A DNA stretch of 64,000 bases from Nephrocerus scutellatus (lineage: Eukaryota; Arthropoda; Insecta; Diptera; Pipunculidae), in assembly GCA_947095585.1 (NCBI GenBank), contig OX352765.1, forward strand, positions 59,050,920 to 59,114,919, given 5' to 3'. Within the stretch, counting starts at the first letter, position 1, and each line of letters starts with the position of its first letter. The notes below the pieces were generated by a model, which saw only the letters and a program-made list of their open reading frames with translations, was not told the DNA's origin and made no database searches. The translations under genes and the position numbers were made by a program. Positions 24,876-39,244 of this stretch are shown here, piece by piece.

Positions 24876-26440
24876 ATTTATAAAATTTAGTACCCAACAT
24901 TTTCTCTAATTGCAATAAGTCCCGTTAGGCTTGCTCTGATTTTCCAACATAGTATTAGCCTTTCATAGCCTATGACACGTTCTCCCTAATGATGGTTATA
25001 TTTGGTCCTAAAATTAAATTCTTTCCACACTATCAAACAAAAAACCTCCAAAAATTTATAAAATTTACTACCCACATTTTTATATAATAGCGATTAGTCC
25101 CGTTAGGCTTGCTCTGATTTTCCAACATAGTATTAGCCTTTCATAGCTTATGACACGTGCTTTCTAATGGTCATAAAATTCAATTCTTGTCCCACTATCA
25201 AATCAAAAGCCTTCAACAATGTATAAAATTTAGTATCCTAAATTTTCTTTAATTGCTATAAGTCCCGTAAGGCTTGCTCTGATTTTCCAACATATTAATA
25301 GCCTATGACACGTGCTATCTATGGGTGGTAATATTTGATCATAAAATTATAATCTTGCCCCACTATCAAACAAAAAACCTCCAAAAATTTATAAAATTTA
25401 ATACCCACATTTTTCTTTAATTACGATTAGTCTCGTTTGGCTTGCTCTGATTTTCAAACATAGTAATCATATCATTTATTGCTTATGACACGAGCTTTCT
25501 AATGATTGTATTATTTAATCATAAAATTTAAATCCTGCCCCACTAACAAATCAGAAACCACCAACAATTTATAAAATTTAATACCCACATTTTTTTTTAA
25601 TTACGATTAGTCCCGTTAGGCTTGCTCTGATTTTCCAACATAGTATTAGCCTTTCATAGCCTATGACACGTGCTCTCTAATGATGGTAATACTTGGTCAT
25701 AAAATTCAATTCTTGTCCAACTATCAAACAAAAACCTCCAACAATTTATACAATTTAGTACCCAACATATTCGTTAATGGCGATAAGTCCCGTTAGGCAT
25801 GATCTGATTGTCTAACATAGTACTAGTCCTTTATAGCTTATGCCACGAACTTTCTAATGAAGCTACAATTTAATTTTAAAATTTAAGTCCTGCCCCACTA
25901 ACATATCAGAAACCTTCAAAAATGTATAAAATTTTGTACCCAACATTTTCTTTAATTGCTCTAATGATGGTATTATTTAATCATAAAATTTAAATCCTGC
26001 CCCCCCACTAACAAATCAGAAACCACCAACAATTTATAAAATTGAGTACCCAACATTTACGTTAATTGCGATAAGTCCCGTTAGGCATGCTCTGATTGTC
26101 TAACATAATACTAGCCCTTTATAGCTTATGACACGAACTTTCTAATGAAGGTATTATTTAATCTTAAAATTTAAATCCTGCCCCACTAACATATCAGAAA
26201 CCTTCAAAAATTTATAAAATTTTTTACCCAACATTTTCTTTAATTGCGATAAGTCCCGTTAGGCTTGCTCTGATTTTCCAACATAGTATTAGCCTTTCAT
26301 AGCCTATGACACGTGCTTTCTAAGGGTGGTAATATTTGATCATAAAATTCAAATCTTGCCCCACTATCAAACAAAAAACCTCCAATAATTTATAAATTTA
26401 ATACCCACATTTATCTTTAATTACGATTAGTCCCGTTTGG
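24876..26440. repeat. Further copy of the 4690-6250 block
   Basis: This follows the order of 4690-6250, 6810-8370 and 14030-15590, with ACGTTCTCCC at 24977, the diagnostic TTCTTTCCACAC at about 25019, GTCTCGTTTGG at about 25431 and AATAATTTATAAATTTAATA near 26385. It differs by a shortened monomer near 25292, where CATATTAATAGCCTATGAC lacks TTTCATAG, and by GATCTGATTG near 25801. It ends where TTGCTCAGATTTTCC passes into the CACAAGCTTTCC monomer near 26446. Confidence 0.82.
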
Positions 26441-26445
26441 CTTGC

Positions 26446-29400
26446 TCAGATTTTCCAACATAGTACTAGCCTTTTATAGCTCATGACACAAGCTTTCCAA
26501 CGATGGTAATTCTTGTTCATAAAAATTAAATGTTGCCCCACTATCAAATCAAAACCTTCAAAAAAATTTTAAATTTAGTACCCAACATTTTATTTAATTG
26601 CGATAGGTCCCTGTAGGCTTGCTCTAATCGTCCAACATGTTACTAGCCTTTCATAGCCTATGACACGTACTTTCTAATGGTGTTAATATTTGATCTTAAA
26701 GTAAAATCTTGCCACACTATCACACAAAAAACCTCCAAAAAATTTTTTAAAATTTAATACCCACATTTTTCTTTAATTACGATTAGTCCCGTTTGGCTTG
26801 CTCTGATTTTCCAACATAGTTATATCATTTATAGCTTATGACACGAGCATTCTAATGATTGTATTATTTAATCATAAAATTTAAATCCTGCCCCACTAAC
26901 AAATCAGAAACCATCAACAATTAATAAAATTTAGTACCCAACATTTTCGTTAATTGCGATAAGTCCTGTTAGGCATGCTCTGATTGTCTAACGTAGTACT
27001 AGCCCTTTATAGCTTATGACACGAACTTTCTAATGAAGGTATAATTTAATCTTAACATTTAAATTCTGCCCCACTAACATATCAGAAACCTTCAAAAATT
27101 TTGTACCCAACATTGCAATAAGACTCGTTAGGCTTGCTCTAATGATGGTATTATTTAATCATAAAATTTAAATCCTGCCCCACTAACAAATCAGAATCCA
27201 CCAACAATTTATAAAATTTAGTACCCAACATTTTCGTTAATTGCTATAAGTCCCGTTAGTAATGCTCTGATTGTCTAACATAGCACTAGCCCTTTATAGC
27301 TTATGACACGAATTTTCTAATGAAGGTATTATTTAATCTTAAAATTTAAATCCTGCCCGACTAACATATCAGAAACCTTCAAAAATGTATAAAATGTTGT
27401 ACCCAACATTTTCTTTAACTGCGATAAGACTCGTTAGGCTTGCTCTAATGATGGTATTAGTTATTCATAAAATTTAAATCCTGCCCAACTAACAAATCAG
27501 AAACCACAAACAAGTTATAAAATTTAGTAACCAACATTTTCGTTAATTGCAATAAGTCCCGTTAGGCTTGCTCTGGTTTTCCATTATGTTACCAGTCTTT
27601 CATAGCATATGACATGAGCTTTCTAATAATGGTAATATTTAATCATAAAATTTAAATCCTGATCCACTAACATATCAGGAACCTACAACAATTTATAAAA
27701 TTTTGTACCCACATTTTTTTTTAATTACGTTAAATACCGTTAGGCTTGCTCTGATTGTCCAACATAATACTAGCCTTTTATAGCACATGACACGAGCTTT
27801 CCAACGACAGTAATTCTTTATCATAAAAATTAAATGTTGCCCCACTATCAAATCAAAACCTTCAAAAAATTTTTAAATTTAGTCCCCAACATTTTATTTA
27901 ATTGGGATAGGTCCCGTTAGGCTTACTCTAATTGTCCAACATTGACATTTCTTTCATAGCCTATGACACGTGCACTCTAAGGGTCGTAATATTTGATCAT
28001 AAAATTAAAACCTTGCCACACTGTAGCTTATGACACGAGCTTTCCCACGATGGCAATACTTGATCATACATTATAATTCTGATCCCACTATCAAACAAAA
28101 ACCTCCCACAAATTATAAAATTTAGACCCAACATTTTCTTTAATTGCGATAAGTCCCGGTAGGCTTGCTCTGATTGTCCAACATTGACAATTCTTTCATA
28201 GCCTATGACACGTGCTTTCTAAAGGTCGTAATATTTGATCATAAAATTAAAATCATGCCACACTATAGCTTATGACACGAGCTTTCCCACGATAGCAATA
28301 CTTGATCCTACATTTCAATTCTGATCCCACTATCAAATCAAAACCTTCAACAATTTTTAAAATTTAGTACCCAACATTTTCTTTAATTGCGATAAGTCCC
28401 GTTAGGCTTGCTCTGATTGTCTAACATAGTACTAGCCCTTTATAGCTTATAACACGAATTTTCTAATGAAGGTACAATTTAATTTTAAAATTTAATTCCT
28501 GCCCCACTAACATATCAGAAACCTTCAAAAATTTATAAAATTTTGTACGCAACATTTTCTTTAATTGCTCTAATGATGGTATTATTTAATCATAAAATTT
28601 AAATCCTGCCCCCCACTAACAAATCAGAAACCACCAACAATTTATGAAATTGAGTACCCAACATTTACGTTAATTGCGATAAGTCCCGTTAGGCATGCTC
28701 TGATTGTCTAACATAGTACTAGCCCTTTATAGCTTATGACACGAACTTTCTAATGAAGGTATTATTTAATCTTAAAATTTAAATCCTGCCCCACTAACAT
28801 ATCAGAAACCTTCAAAAATTTATAAAATTGTTTACCCAACATTTTCTTTAATTGCGATAAGTCCCGTTAGGCTTGCTCTGATTTTCCAACATAGTATTAG
28901 CCTTTCATAGCCTATGAAACGTGCTTTCTAAAGGTCGTAATATTTGATCATAAAATTAAAATCATGCCACCCTATAGCTTATGACACGAGCTTTCCCACG
29001 ATAGCAATACTTGATCCTACATTTCAATTCTGATCCCACTATCAAATCAAAACCTACAACAATTTTTAAAATTTAGTACCCAACATTTTCTTTATTTGCG
29101 ATAAGTCCCGTTAGGCTTGCTCTGATTTTCCAACAGGTTTCTAGCCTTTCATTGCCTATGACACGTGCTTTCTAATGGTTGTAATATTTGATCTTAAATT
29201 AAAATCTTGCCACACTATCACACAAAAAACCTCCAAAATTTTTTTCAAATTTAATACCCACATTTTTCTTTAATTACGATTAGTCCCGTTTGGCTTGCTC
29301 TGATTTTCCAACATAGTTATATAATTTATAGCTTATGACACGAGCATTCTAATGATTGTATTATTTAGTCATAAAATTTAAATCCTGCCCCACTAACAAA

Positions 29401-29535
29401 TCAGAAACCACCAACAATTAATAAAATTTAGTACCCAACATTTTCGTTAATTGCGATAAGTCCTGTTAGGCATGCTCTGATTGTCTAACGTAGTACTAGC
29501 CCTTTATAGCTTATGACACGAACTTTCTAAGTAAG
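26446..29535. repeat. Third copy of the 8660-11500 segment of units A/B
   Basis: A short block with CACAAGCTTTCCAACGATGG and GTCCCTGTAGGCTTGC (26446-26680) leads in. From TGGTGTTAATATTTGATC at about 26680 the order matches unit B at an offset of 10784 bp: GCTCTGGTTTTCCATTATG is at 27569 against 16785. The copy has small private changes, such as TTTAACTGCG near 27414 and TTATGAAATTG near 28642. The monomer near 29150 carries ACACGTGCTTTCTAATGG where A and B have ACACGTTCTTTC, so single-monomer exchange or mutation has occurred inside an otherwise conserved block. Confidence 0.85.
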
Positions 29536-32500
29536 GTATAATTTAATCTTAACATTTAAATTCTGCCCCACTAACATATCAGAAACCTTCAAAAGTTTTG
29601 TACCCTACATTGCGATAAGACTCGTTAGGCTTGCTCTAATGATGGTAATATTTAATCATAAAATTTTAAATCCGGTCCCACTAACAAATCAGAAACCACC
29701 AACAATTAATAAAATTTAGTACCCAACATTTTCGTTAATTGCGATAAGTCCCGTTAGGCTTGCTCTCATTGTCCAACATAGTACTAGCCTTTTATAGCTT
29801 ATGATATGAGCTTTCTAATGATGGTATTATTTGATCATAAAATTCAAATCTTACCCCACTATCAAATAAAAACCTTCAACAATTTTTAAAATTTAGTACC
29901 CAACATTTACTTTAAATGCGATAAGTCCCGTTAGGGTTGCTCTGATTGTCCAACATAGTACTAGCCTTCTATAGCTTACGACACGATCTTTTTAATGATG
30001 GTTATATTTAATCACAAAATTTAAATCCTGCCCCACTAACAAATCAGAAACCTACAACAATTTATAAAATTTAGTAACCAACATTTTTTTTAATATATAA
30101 GTCCCGTTAGGCTTGCTCTGATTGTCCAACATAGTACTAGCCTTTTATAGCTCATTTTATAGCTTTCCAACGATGGTAATTCTTGTTCATAAAAATTAAA
30201 CGTTGCCCCACTATCAAATCAAAACCTTCAAAAAAATTTTACCCACATTTTTCTTTAATTACGATTAGTCCCGTTTGGCTTACTGTGATTTTCCAACATA
30301 GTAATATCATTTATAGCTTATGACACGATCTTTTTAATGATGGTAATATTTAATCAAAAAATTTAAATCCTGCCCCCCACTAACAAATCAGAAACCTACA
30401 ACAATTTATAAAATTTAGTAACCAACATTTTCTCTAATTGCAATAAGTCCCGTTAGGCTTGCTCTGATTTTCCAACATAGTATTAGCCTTTCATAGCCTA
30501 TGACACGTTCTCCCTAATGATGGTTATATTTGGTCCTAAAATTAAATTCTTGCCACACTATCAAACAAAAAACCTCCAAAAATTTATAAAATTTAATACC
30601 CACATTTTTATATAATAGCGATTAGTCCCGTTAGGCTTGCTCTGATTTTCCAACATAATATTAGCCTTTCATAGCCTATGACACGTGCTTTCTAATGGTG
30701 GTAATACTTGGTCATAAAATTCAATTCTTGTCCCACTATCAAATCAAAAGCCTTCAACAATGTATAAAATTTAGTACCCTAAATTTTCTTTAATTGCTAT
30801 AAGTCCCATAAGGCTTGCTCTGATTTTCCAACATAGTAATAGCCTTTTATAGCCTATGACACGTGCTATCTATGGGTGGTAATATTTGATCATTAAATTA
30901 TAATCTTGCCCCACTATCAAACAAAAAACCTCCAAAAATTTATAAAATTTAATACCCACATTTTTTTTAATTACGATTAGTCTCGTTTGGCTTGCTCTGA
31001 TTTTCAAACATAGTAATCATATCATTTATTGCTTATGACACGAGCTTTCTAATGATTGTATTATTTAATCATAAAATTTAAATCCTGCCCCACTAACAAA
31101 TCAGAAACCACCAACAATTTATAAAATTTAATACCCACATTTTTTTTTAATTACGATTAGTCCCGTTAGGCTTGCTCTGATTTTCCAACATAGTATTAGC
31201 CTTTCATAGCCTATGACACGTGCTCTCTAATGATGGTAATACTTGCTCATAAAATTCAATTCTTGTCCAACTATCAAACAAAAACCTCCAACAATTTATA
31301 CAATTTAGTACCCAACATATTCGTTAATGGCGAAAAGTCTCGTTAGGCATGTTCTGATTGTCTAACATAGTACTAGCCCTTTATAGCTTATGACACGAAC
31401 TTTCTAATGAAGCTACAATTTAATTTTAAAATTTAAGTCCTGCCCCACTAACATATCAGAAACCTTCAAAAATGTATAAAATTTTGTACCCAACATTTTC
31501 TTTAATTGCTCTAATGATGGTATTATTTAATCATAAAATTTAAATCCTGCCCCCCCACTAACAAATCAGAAACCACCGACAATTTATAAAATTGAGTACC
31601 CAACATTTACGTTAATTGCGATAAGTCCCGTTAGGCATGCTCTGATTGTCTAACGTAGTACTAGCCCTTTATAGCTTATGACACGAACTTTCTAATGAAG
31701 GTATAATTTAATCTTAACATTTAAATTCTGCCCCACTAACATATCAGAAACCTCAGAAAGTTTTGTACCCTACATTGCGATAAGACTCGTTAGGCTTGCT
31801 CTAATGATGGTAATATTTAATCATAAAATTTTAAATCCGGTCCCACTAACAAATCAGAAACCACCAACAATTTATAAAATTTAGTACCCAACATTTTCGT
31901 TAATTGCGATAAGTCCCGTTAGGCTTGCTCTCATTGTCCAACATAGTACTAGCCTTTTATAGCTTATGATATGAGCTTTCTAATGATGGTATTATTTGAT
32001 CATAAAATTCAAATCTTACCCCACTATCAAATAAAAACCTTCAACAATTTTTAAAATTTAGTACCCAACATTTACTTTAAATGCGATAAGTCCCGTTAGG
32101 CTTGCTCTGATTGTCCAACATAGTACTAGCCTTCTATAGCTTACGACACGATCTTTTTAATGATGGTTATATTTAATCACAAAATTTAAATCCTGCCCCA
32201 CTAACAAATCAGAAACCTACAACAATTTATAAAATTTAGTAACCAACATTTTTTTTAATATATAAGTCCCGTTAGGCTTGCTCTGATTGTCCAACATAGT
32301 ACTAGCCTTTTATAGCTCATTTTATAGCTTTCCAACGATGGTAATTCTTGTTCATAAAAATTAAACGTTGCCCCACTATCAAATCAAAACCTTCAAAAAA
32401 TTTTTAATTTTAGTACCCAACATTTTCTTTAATTGCGATAAGTCCCGTTAGGCCTGCTCGTATTTTCCAACAGGTTTCTAGCCTTTCATAGCCTATGACG

Positions 32501-33570
32501 TGCTTTCTAATGGTGGTAATATTTGATCTTAAATTAAAATCTTGCCACACTATCAAACAAAAAACCTCCGAAAATTTATAAAATTTAATACCCACATTTT
32601 TCTTTAATTACGATTAGTCCCGTTTGGCTTACTCTGATTTTCCAACATAGTAATATCATTTATAGCTTATGACACAATCTTTTTAATGATGGTAATATTT
32701 AATCAAAAAATTTAAATCCTGCCCCCCACTAACAAATCAGAAACCTACAACAATTTATAAAATTTAGTAACCAACATTTTCTCTAATTGCAATAAGTCCC
32801 GTTAGGCTTGCTCTGATTTTCCAACATAGTATTAGCCTTTCATAGCCTATGACACGTTCTCCCTAATGATGGTTATATTTGGTCCTAAAATTAAATTCTT
32901 GCCACACTATCAAACAAAAAACCTCCAAAAATTTATAAAATTTAATACCCACATTTTTATATAATAGCGATTAGTCCCGTTAGGCTTGCTCTGATTTTCC
33001 AACATAGTATTAGCCTTTCATAGCCTATGACACGTGCTTTCTAATGGTGGTAATACTTGGTCATAAAATTCAATTCTTGTCCCACTATCAAATCAAAAGA
33101 TTTCAACAATTCAACAACATTTACGTTAATTGCAATAAGTCCCGTTAGGCATGCTCTGATTGTCCAACATAGTACTAGCCTTTTATAGCTTATGATACGA
33201 GCTTTCTAATGATGGTATTATTTGATCATAAAATTCAAATCTTACCCCACTATCAAATCAGAAACCACCAACCTTTTATAAAATTTAGTACCCAACATTT
33301 TCGTTAATTGCGATAAGTCCCGTTAGTCTTGCTCTGATTGTCCAACATAGTACTAGCCTTTTATAGCCTATGATACGAGCTTTCTAATGATGGTATTATT
33401 TGATCATAAAATTCAAATCTTACCCCACTAACAAATCAGAAACCACCAACAATTTATAAAATTGAGTACCCAACATTTACGTTAATTGCGATAAGTCCCG
33501 TTAGGCATGCTCTGATTGTCTAACATAGTACACGCCCTTTATAGCTTATGACACGAACTTTCTAATGAAG
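29535..33570. repeat. 4035 bp higher-order unit, copy 1
   Basis: This unit matches 33571-37605 at about 4035 bp. Shared markers include TTAGGGTTGCTCTG (29931/33966), the monomer-loss junction near 30238/34273, GAAAAGTCTCGTTAGG near 31332/35367, the rare AAAGATTTCAACAATTCAAC at about 33096/37129 and GTACACGCCC near 33528/37561. Internally it contains two related halves: the TCTAACGTAGTACTAG monomer is at 29484 and about 31650. The first half lost the 61-codon monomer; the second half keeps it at 32410. Confidence 0.9.
30225..30275. repeat. Junction left by loss of one monomer
   Basis: AAAAAAATTTTACCCACATT joins the A/T run of one monomer directly to the TACCCACAT of the next, so the GCCTGCTCG/GACGTGC monomer found at the same place in related blocks (19451, 32410) is missing. 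The flanks both contain AATTTTA-like sequence, enough for a short-homology exchange. The same junction is at about 34262-34310, so the loss came before the 4035 bp duplication. Confidence 0.85.
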
Positions 33571-36500
33571 GTATAATTTAATCTTAACATTTAAATTCTG
33601 CCCCACTAACATATCAGAAACCTTCAAAAGTTTTGTACCCTACATTGCGATAAGACTCGTTAGGCTTGCTCTAATGATGGTAATATTTAATCATAAAATT
33701 TTAAATCCGGTCCCACTAACAAATCAGAAACCACCAACAATTTATAAAATTTAGTACCCAACATTTTTGTTAATTGCGATAAGTCCCGTTAGGCTTGCTC
33801 TCATTGTCCAACATGGTACTAGCCTTTTATAGCTTATGATATGAGCTTTCTAATGATGGTATTATTTGATCATAAAATTCAAATCTTACCCCACTATCAA
33901 ATAAAAACCTTCAACAATTTTTAAAATTTAGTACCCAACATTTACTTTAAATGCGATAAGTCCCGTTAGGGTTGCTCTGATTGTCCAACATAGTACTAGC
34001 CTTCTATAGCTTACGACACGATCTTTTTAATGATGGTTATATTTAATCACAAAATTTAAATCCTGCCCCACTAACAAATCAGAAACCTACAACAATTTAT
34101 AAAATTTAGTAACCAACATTTTTTTTAATATATAAGTCCCGTTAGGCTTGCTCTGATTGTCCAACATAGTACTAGCCTTTTATAGCTCATTTTATAGCTT
34201 TCCAACGATGGTAATTCTTGTTCATAAAAATTAAACGTTGCCCCACTATCAAATCAAAACCTTCAAAAAAATTTTACCCACATTTTTCTTTAATTACGAT
34301 TAGTCCCGTTTGGCTTACTGTGATTTTCCAACATAGTAATATCATTTATAGCTTATGACACGATCTTTTTAATGATGGTAATATTTAATCAAAAAATTTA
34401 AATCCTGCCCCCCACTAACAAATCAGAAACCTACAACAATTTATAAAATTTAGTAACCAACATTTTCTCTAATTGCAATAAGTCCCGTTAGGCTTGCTCT
34501 GATTTTCCAACATAGTATTAGCCTTTCATAGCCTATGACACGTTCTCCCTAATGATGGTTATATTTGGTCCTAAAATTAAATTCTTGCCACACTATCAAA
34601 CAAAAAACCTCCAAAAATTTATAAAATTTAATACCCACATTTTTATATAATAGCGATTAGTCCCGTTAGGCTTGCTCTGATTTTCCAACATAGTATTAGC
34701 CTTTCATAGCCTATGACACGTGCTTTCTAATGGTGGTAATACTTGGTCATAAAATTCAATTCTTGTCCCACTATCAAATCAAAAGCCTTCAACAATGTAT
34801 AAAATTTAGTACCCTAAATTTTCTTTAATTGCTATAAGTCCCATAAGGCTTGCTCTGATTTTCCAACATAGTAATAGCCTTTTATAGCCTATGACACGTG
34901 CTATCTATGGGTGGTAATATTTGATCATTAAATTATAATCTTGCCCCACTATCAAACAAAAAACCTCCAAAAATTTATAAAATTTAATACCCACATTTTT
35001 TTTAATTACGATTAGTCTCGTTTGGCTTGCTCTGATTTTCAAACATAGTAATCATATCATTTATTGCTTATGACACGAGCTTTCTAATGATTGTATTATT
35101 TAATCATAAAATTTAAATCCTGCCCCACTAACAAATCAGAAACCACCAACAATTTATAAAATTTAATACCCACATTTTTTTTTAATTACGATTAGTCCCG
35201 TTAGGCTTGCTCTGATTTTCCAACATAGTATTAGCCTTTCATAGCCTATGACACGTGCTCTCTAATGATGGTAATACTTGCTCATAAAATTCAATTCTTG
35301 TCCAACTATCAAACAAAAACCTCCAACAATTTATACAATTTAGTACCCAACATATTCGTTAATGGCGAAAAGTCTCGTTAGGCATGCTCTGATTGTCTAA
35401 CATAGTACTAGCCCTTTATAGCTTATGACACGAACTTTCTAATGAAGCTACAATTTAATTTTAAAATTTAAGTCCTGCCCCACTAACATATCAGAAACCT
35501 TCAAAAATGTATAAAATTTTGTACCCAACATTTTCTTTAATTGCTCTAATGATGGTATTATTTAATCATAAAATTTAAATCCTGCCCCCCCACTAACAAA
35601 TCAGAAACCACCGACAATTTATAAAATTGAGTACCCAACATTTACGTTAATTGCGATAAGTCCCGTTAGGCATGCTCTGATTGTCTAACGTAGTACTAGC
35701 CCTTTATAGCTTATGACACGAACTTTCTAATGAAGGTATAATTTAATCTTAACATTTAAATTCTGCCCCACTAACATATCAGAAACCTCAGAAAGTTTTG
35801 TACCCTACATTGCGATAAGACTCGTTAGGCTTGCTCTAATGATGGTAATATATAATCATAAAATTTTAAATCCGGTCCCACTAACAAATCAGAAACCACC
35901 AACAATTTATAAAATTTAGTACCCAACATTTTCGTTAATTGCGATAAGTCCCGTTAGGCTTGCTCTCATTGTCCAACATAGTACTAGCCTTTTATAGCTT
36001 ATGATATGAGCTTTCTAATGATGGTATTATTTGATCATAAAATTCAAATCTTACCCCACTATCAAATAAAAACCTTCAACAATTTTTAAAATTTAGTACC
36101 CAACATTTACTTTAAATGCGATAAGTCCCGTTAGGCTTGCTCTGATTGTCCAACATAGTACTAGCCTTCTATAGCTTACGACACGATCTTTTTAATGATG
36201 GTTATATTTAATCACAAAATTTAAATCCTGCCCCACTAACAAATCAGAAACCTACAACAATTTATAAAATTTAGTAACCAACATTTTTTTTAATATATAA
36301 GTCCCGTTAGGCTTGCTCTGATTGTCCAACATAGTACTAGCCTTTTATAGCTCATTTTATAGCTTTCCAACGATGGTAATTCTTGTTCATAAAAATTAAA
36401 CGTTGCCCCACTATCAAATCAAAACCTTCAAAAAATTTAATTTTAGTACCCAACATTTTCTTTAATTGCGATAAGTCCCGTTAGGCCTGCTCGTATTTTC

Positions 36501-37605
36501 CAACAGGTTTCTAGCCTTTCATAGCCTATGACGTGCTTTCTAATGGTGGTAATATTTGATCTTAAATTAAAATCTTGCCACACTATCAAACAAAAAACCT
36601 CCAAAAATTTATAAAATTTAATACCCACATTTTTCTTTAATTACGATTAGTCCCGTTTGGCTTACTCTGATTTTCCAACATAGTAATATCATTTATAGCT
36701 TATGACACAATCTTTTTAATGATGGTAATATTTAATCAAAAAATTTAAATCCTGCCCCCCACTAACAAATCAGAAACCTACAACAATTTATAAAATTTAG
36801 TAACCAACATTTTCTCTAATTGCAATAAGTCCCGTTAGGCTTGCTCTGATTTTCCAACATAGTATTAGCCTTTCATAGCCTATGACACGTTCTCCCTAAT
36901 GATGGTTATATTTGGTCCTAAAATTAAATTCTTGCCACACTATCAAACAAAAAACCTCCAAAAATTTATAAAATTTAATACCCACATTTTTATATAATAG
37001 CGATTAGTCCCGTTAGGCTTGCTCTGATTTTCCAACATAGTATTAGCCTTTCATAGCCTATGACACGTGCTTTCTAATGGTGGTAGTACTTGGTCATAAA
37101 ATTCAATTCTTGTCCCACTATCAAATCAAAAGATTTCAACAATTCAACAACATTTACGTTAATTGCAATAAGTCCCGTTAGGCATGCTCTGATTGTCCAA
37201 CATAGTACTAGCCTTTTATAGCTTATGATACGAGCTTTCTAATGATGGTATTATTTGATCATAAAATTCAAATCTTACCCCACTATCAAATCAGAAACCA
37301 CCAACCTTTTATAAAATATAGTACCAAACATTTTCGTTAATTGCGATAAGTCCCGTTAGTCTTGCTCTGATTGTCCAACATAGTACTAGCCTTTTATAGC
37401 CTATGATACGAGCTTTCTAATGATGGTATTATTTGATCATAAAATTCAAATCTTACCCCACTAACAAATCAGAAACCACCAACAATTTATAAAATTGAGT
37501 ACCCAACATTTACGTTAATTGCGATAAGTCCCGTTAGGCATGCTCTGATTGTCTAACATAGTACACGCCCTTTATAGCTTATGACACGAACTTTCTAATG
37601 AAGGT
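33571..37605. repeat. 4035 bp higher-order unit, copy 2
   Basis: Second copy of the 4035 bp pair. The 61-codon monomer is at 36443 against 32410, an offset of 4033 because the A/T run in front of it is 2 bp shorter here. Private changes include AATATATAATCAT near 35848 and GTGGTAGTACTTGG near 37083. The two copies diverge at about 37605, where this copy has GGTATTATTTAATC and copy one has GGTATAATTTAATC at 33570. Confidence 0.9.
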
Positions 37606-39240
37606 ATTATTTAATCTTAAAATTTAAATCCTGCCCCACTAACATATCAGAAACCTTCAAAAATTTATAAAATTGTTTACCCAACATTTTCTTTAATTGC
37701 GATAAGTCCCGTTAGGCTTGCTCTGATTTTCCAACATAGTATTAGCCTTTCATAGCCTATGACACGTGCTTTCTAAGGGTGGTAATATTTGATCATAAAA
37801 TTCAAATCTTGCCCCACTATCAAACAAAAAACCTCCAATAATTTATAAATTTAATACCCACATTTATCTTTAATTACGATTAGTCCCGTTTGGCTTGCTC
37901 TGATTTTCCAACATAGTACTAGCCTTTTATAGCTCATGACACAAGCTTTCCAACGATGGTAATTCTTGTTCATAAAAATTAAATGTTGCCCCACTATCAA
38001 ATCAAAACCTTCAAAAAATTTTTAAATTTAGTACCCAACATTTTATTTAATTGCGATAGGTCCCTGTAGGCTTGCTCTAATCGTCCAACATGTTACTAGC
38101 CTTTCATAGCCTATGACACGTACTTTCTAAGGGTGGTAATATTTGATCATAAAATTAAAATCTTGCCCCACTATCAAACAAAAAACCTCCAAAAATTTAT
38201 AAAATTTAATACCCACATTTTCTTTTAATTACGATTAGTCCCGTTAGGCTTGCTCTGATTGTCCAACATAGTACAAGCCTTTTATAGCTAATGACACGAG
38301 CTTTCTAATGATCGTAATATTTAATCATAAAATTTTAAATCCGGCCCCACTAACAAATCAGAAACCACCAACCTTTTATAAAATTTAGTACCCAACATTT
38401 TCGTTAATTGCGATAAGTCCCGTTAGTCTTGCTCTGATTGTCCAACATAGTACTAGCCTTTTATAGCTTATGATACGAGCTTTCTAATGATGGTATTATT
38501 TGATCATAAAATTCAAATCTTACCCCACTATCAAATCAGAAACCACCAACCTTTTATAAAATTTAGTACCCAACATTTTCGTTAATTGCGATAAGTCCCG
38601 TTAGTCTTGCTCTGATTTTCAAACATAGTAATATCATTTATTGCTTATGATACGAGCTTTCTAATGATGGTATTATTTGATCATAAAATTCAAATCTTAC
38701 CCCACTAACAAATCAGAAACCACCAACAATTTATAAAATTGAGTACCCAACATTTACGTTAATTGCGATAAGTCCCGTTAGGCATGCTCTGATTGTCTAA
38801 CATAGTACTAGCCCTTTATAGCTTATGACACGAACTTTCTAATGAAGGTATTATTTAATCTTAAAATTTAAATCCTGCCCCACTAACATATCAGAAACCT
38901 TCAAAAATTTATAAAATTGTTTACCCAACATTTTCTTTAATTGCGATAAGTCCCGTTAGGCTTGCTCTGATTTTCCAACATAGTATTAGCCTTTCATAGC
39001 CTATGACACGTGCTTTCTAAAGGTCGTAATATTTGATCATAAAATTAAAATCATGCCACCCTATAGCTTATGACACGAGCTTTCCCACGATAGCAATACT
39101 TGATCCTACATTTCAATTCTGATCCCACTATCAAATCAAAACCTACAACAATTTTTAAAATTTAGTACCCAACATTTTCTTTATTTGCGATAAGTCCCGT
39201 TAGGCTTGCTCTGATTTTCCAACAGGTTTCTAGCCTTTCA
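37605..39240. repeat. Mixed block with three near-adjacent CAACCTTTTATAAAATTTAG monomers
   Basis: The block combines an AATAATTTATAAATTTAATA monomer near 37838, the CACAAGCTTTCC and GTCCCTGTAGG pair near 37940-38075 (also at 26485 and related to 47360), and monomers with CAACCTTTTATAAAATTTAG at about 38368 and 38548, following those at about 33268 and 37302. The box variant CCCGTTAGTCTTGCTCTG accompanies these copies. One copy near 38610 is a hybrid: TAGTCTTGCTCTG is joined to TTTTCAAACATAGTAATATC. Confidence 0.75.
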
Positions 39241-39244
39241 TTGC

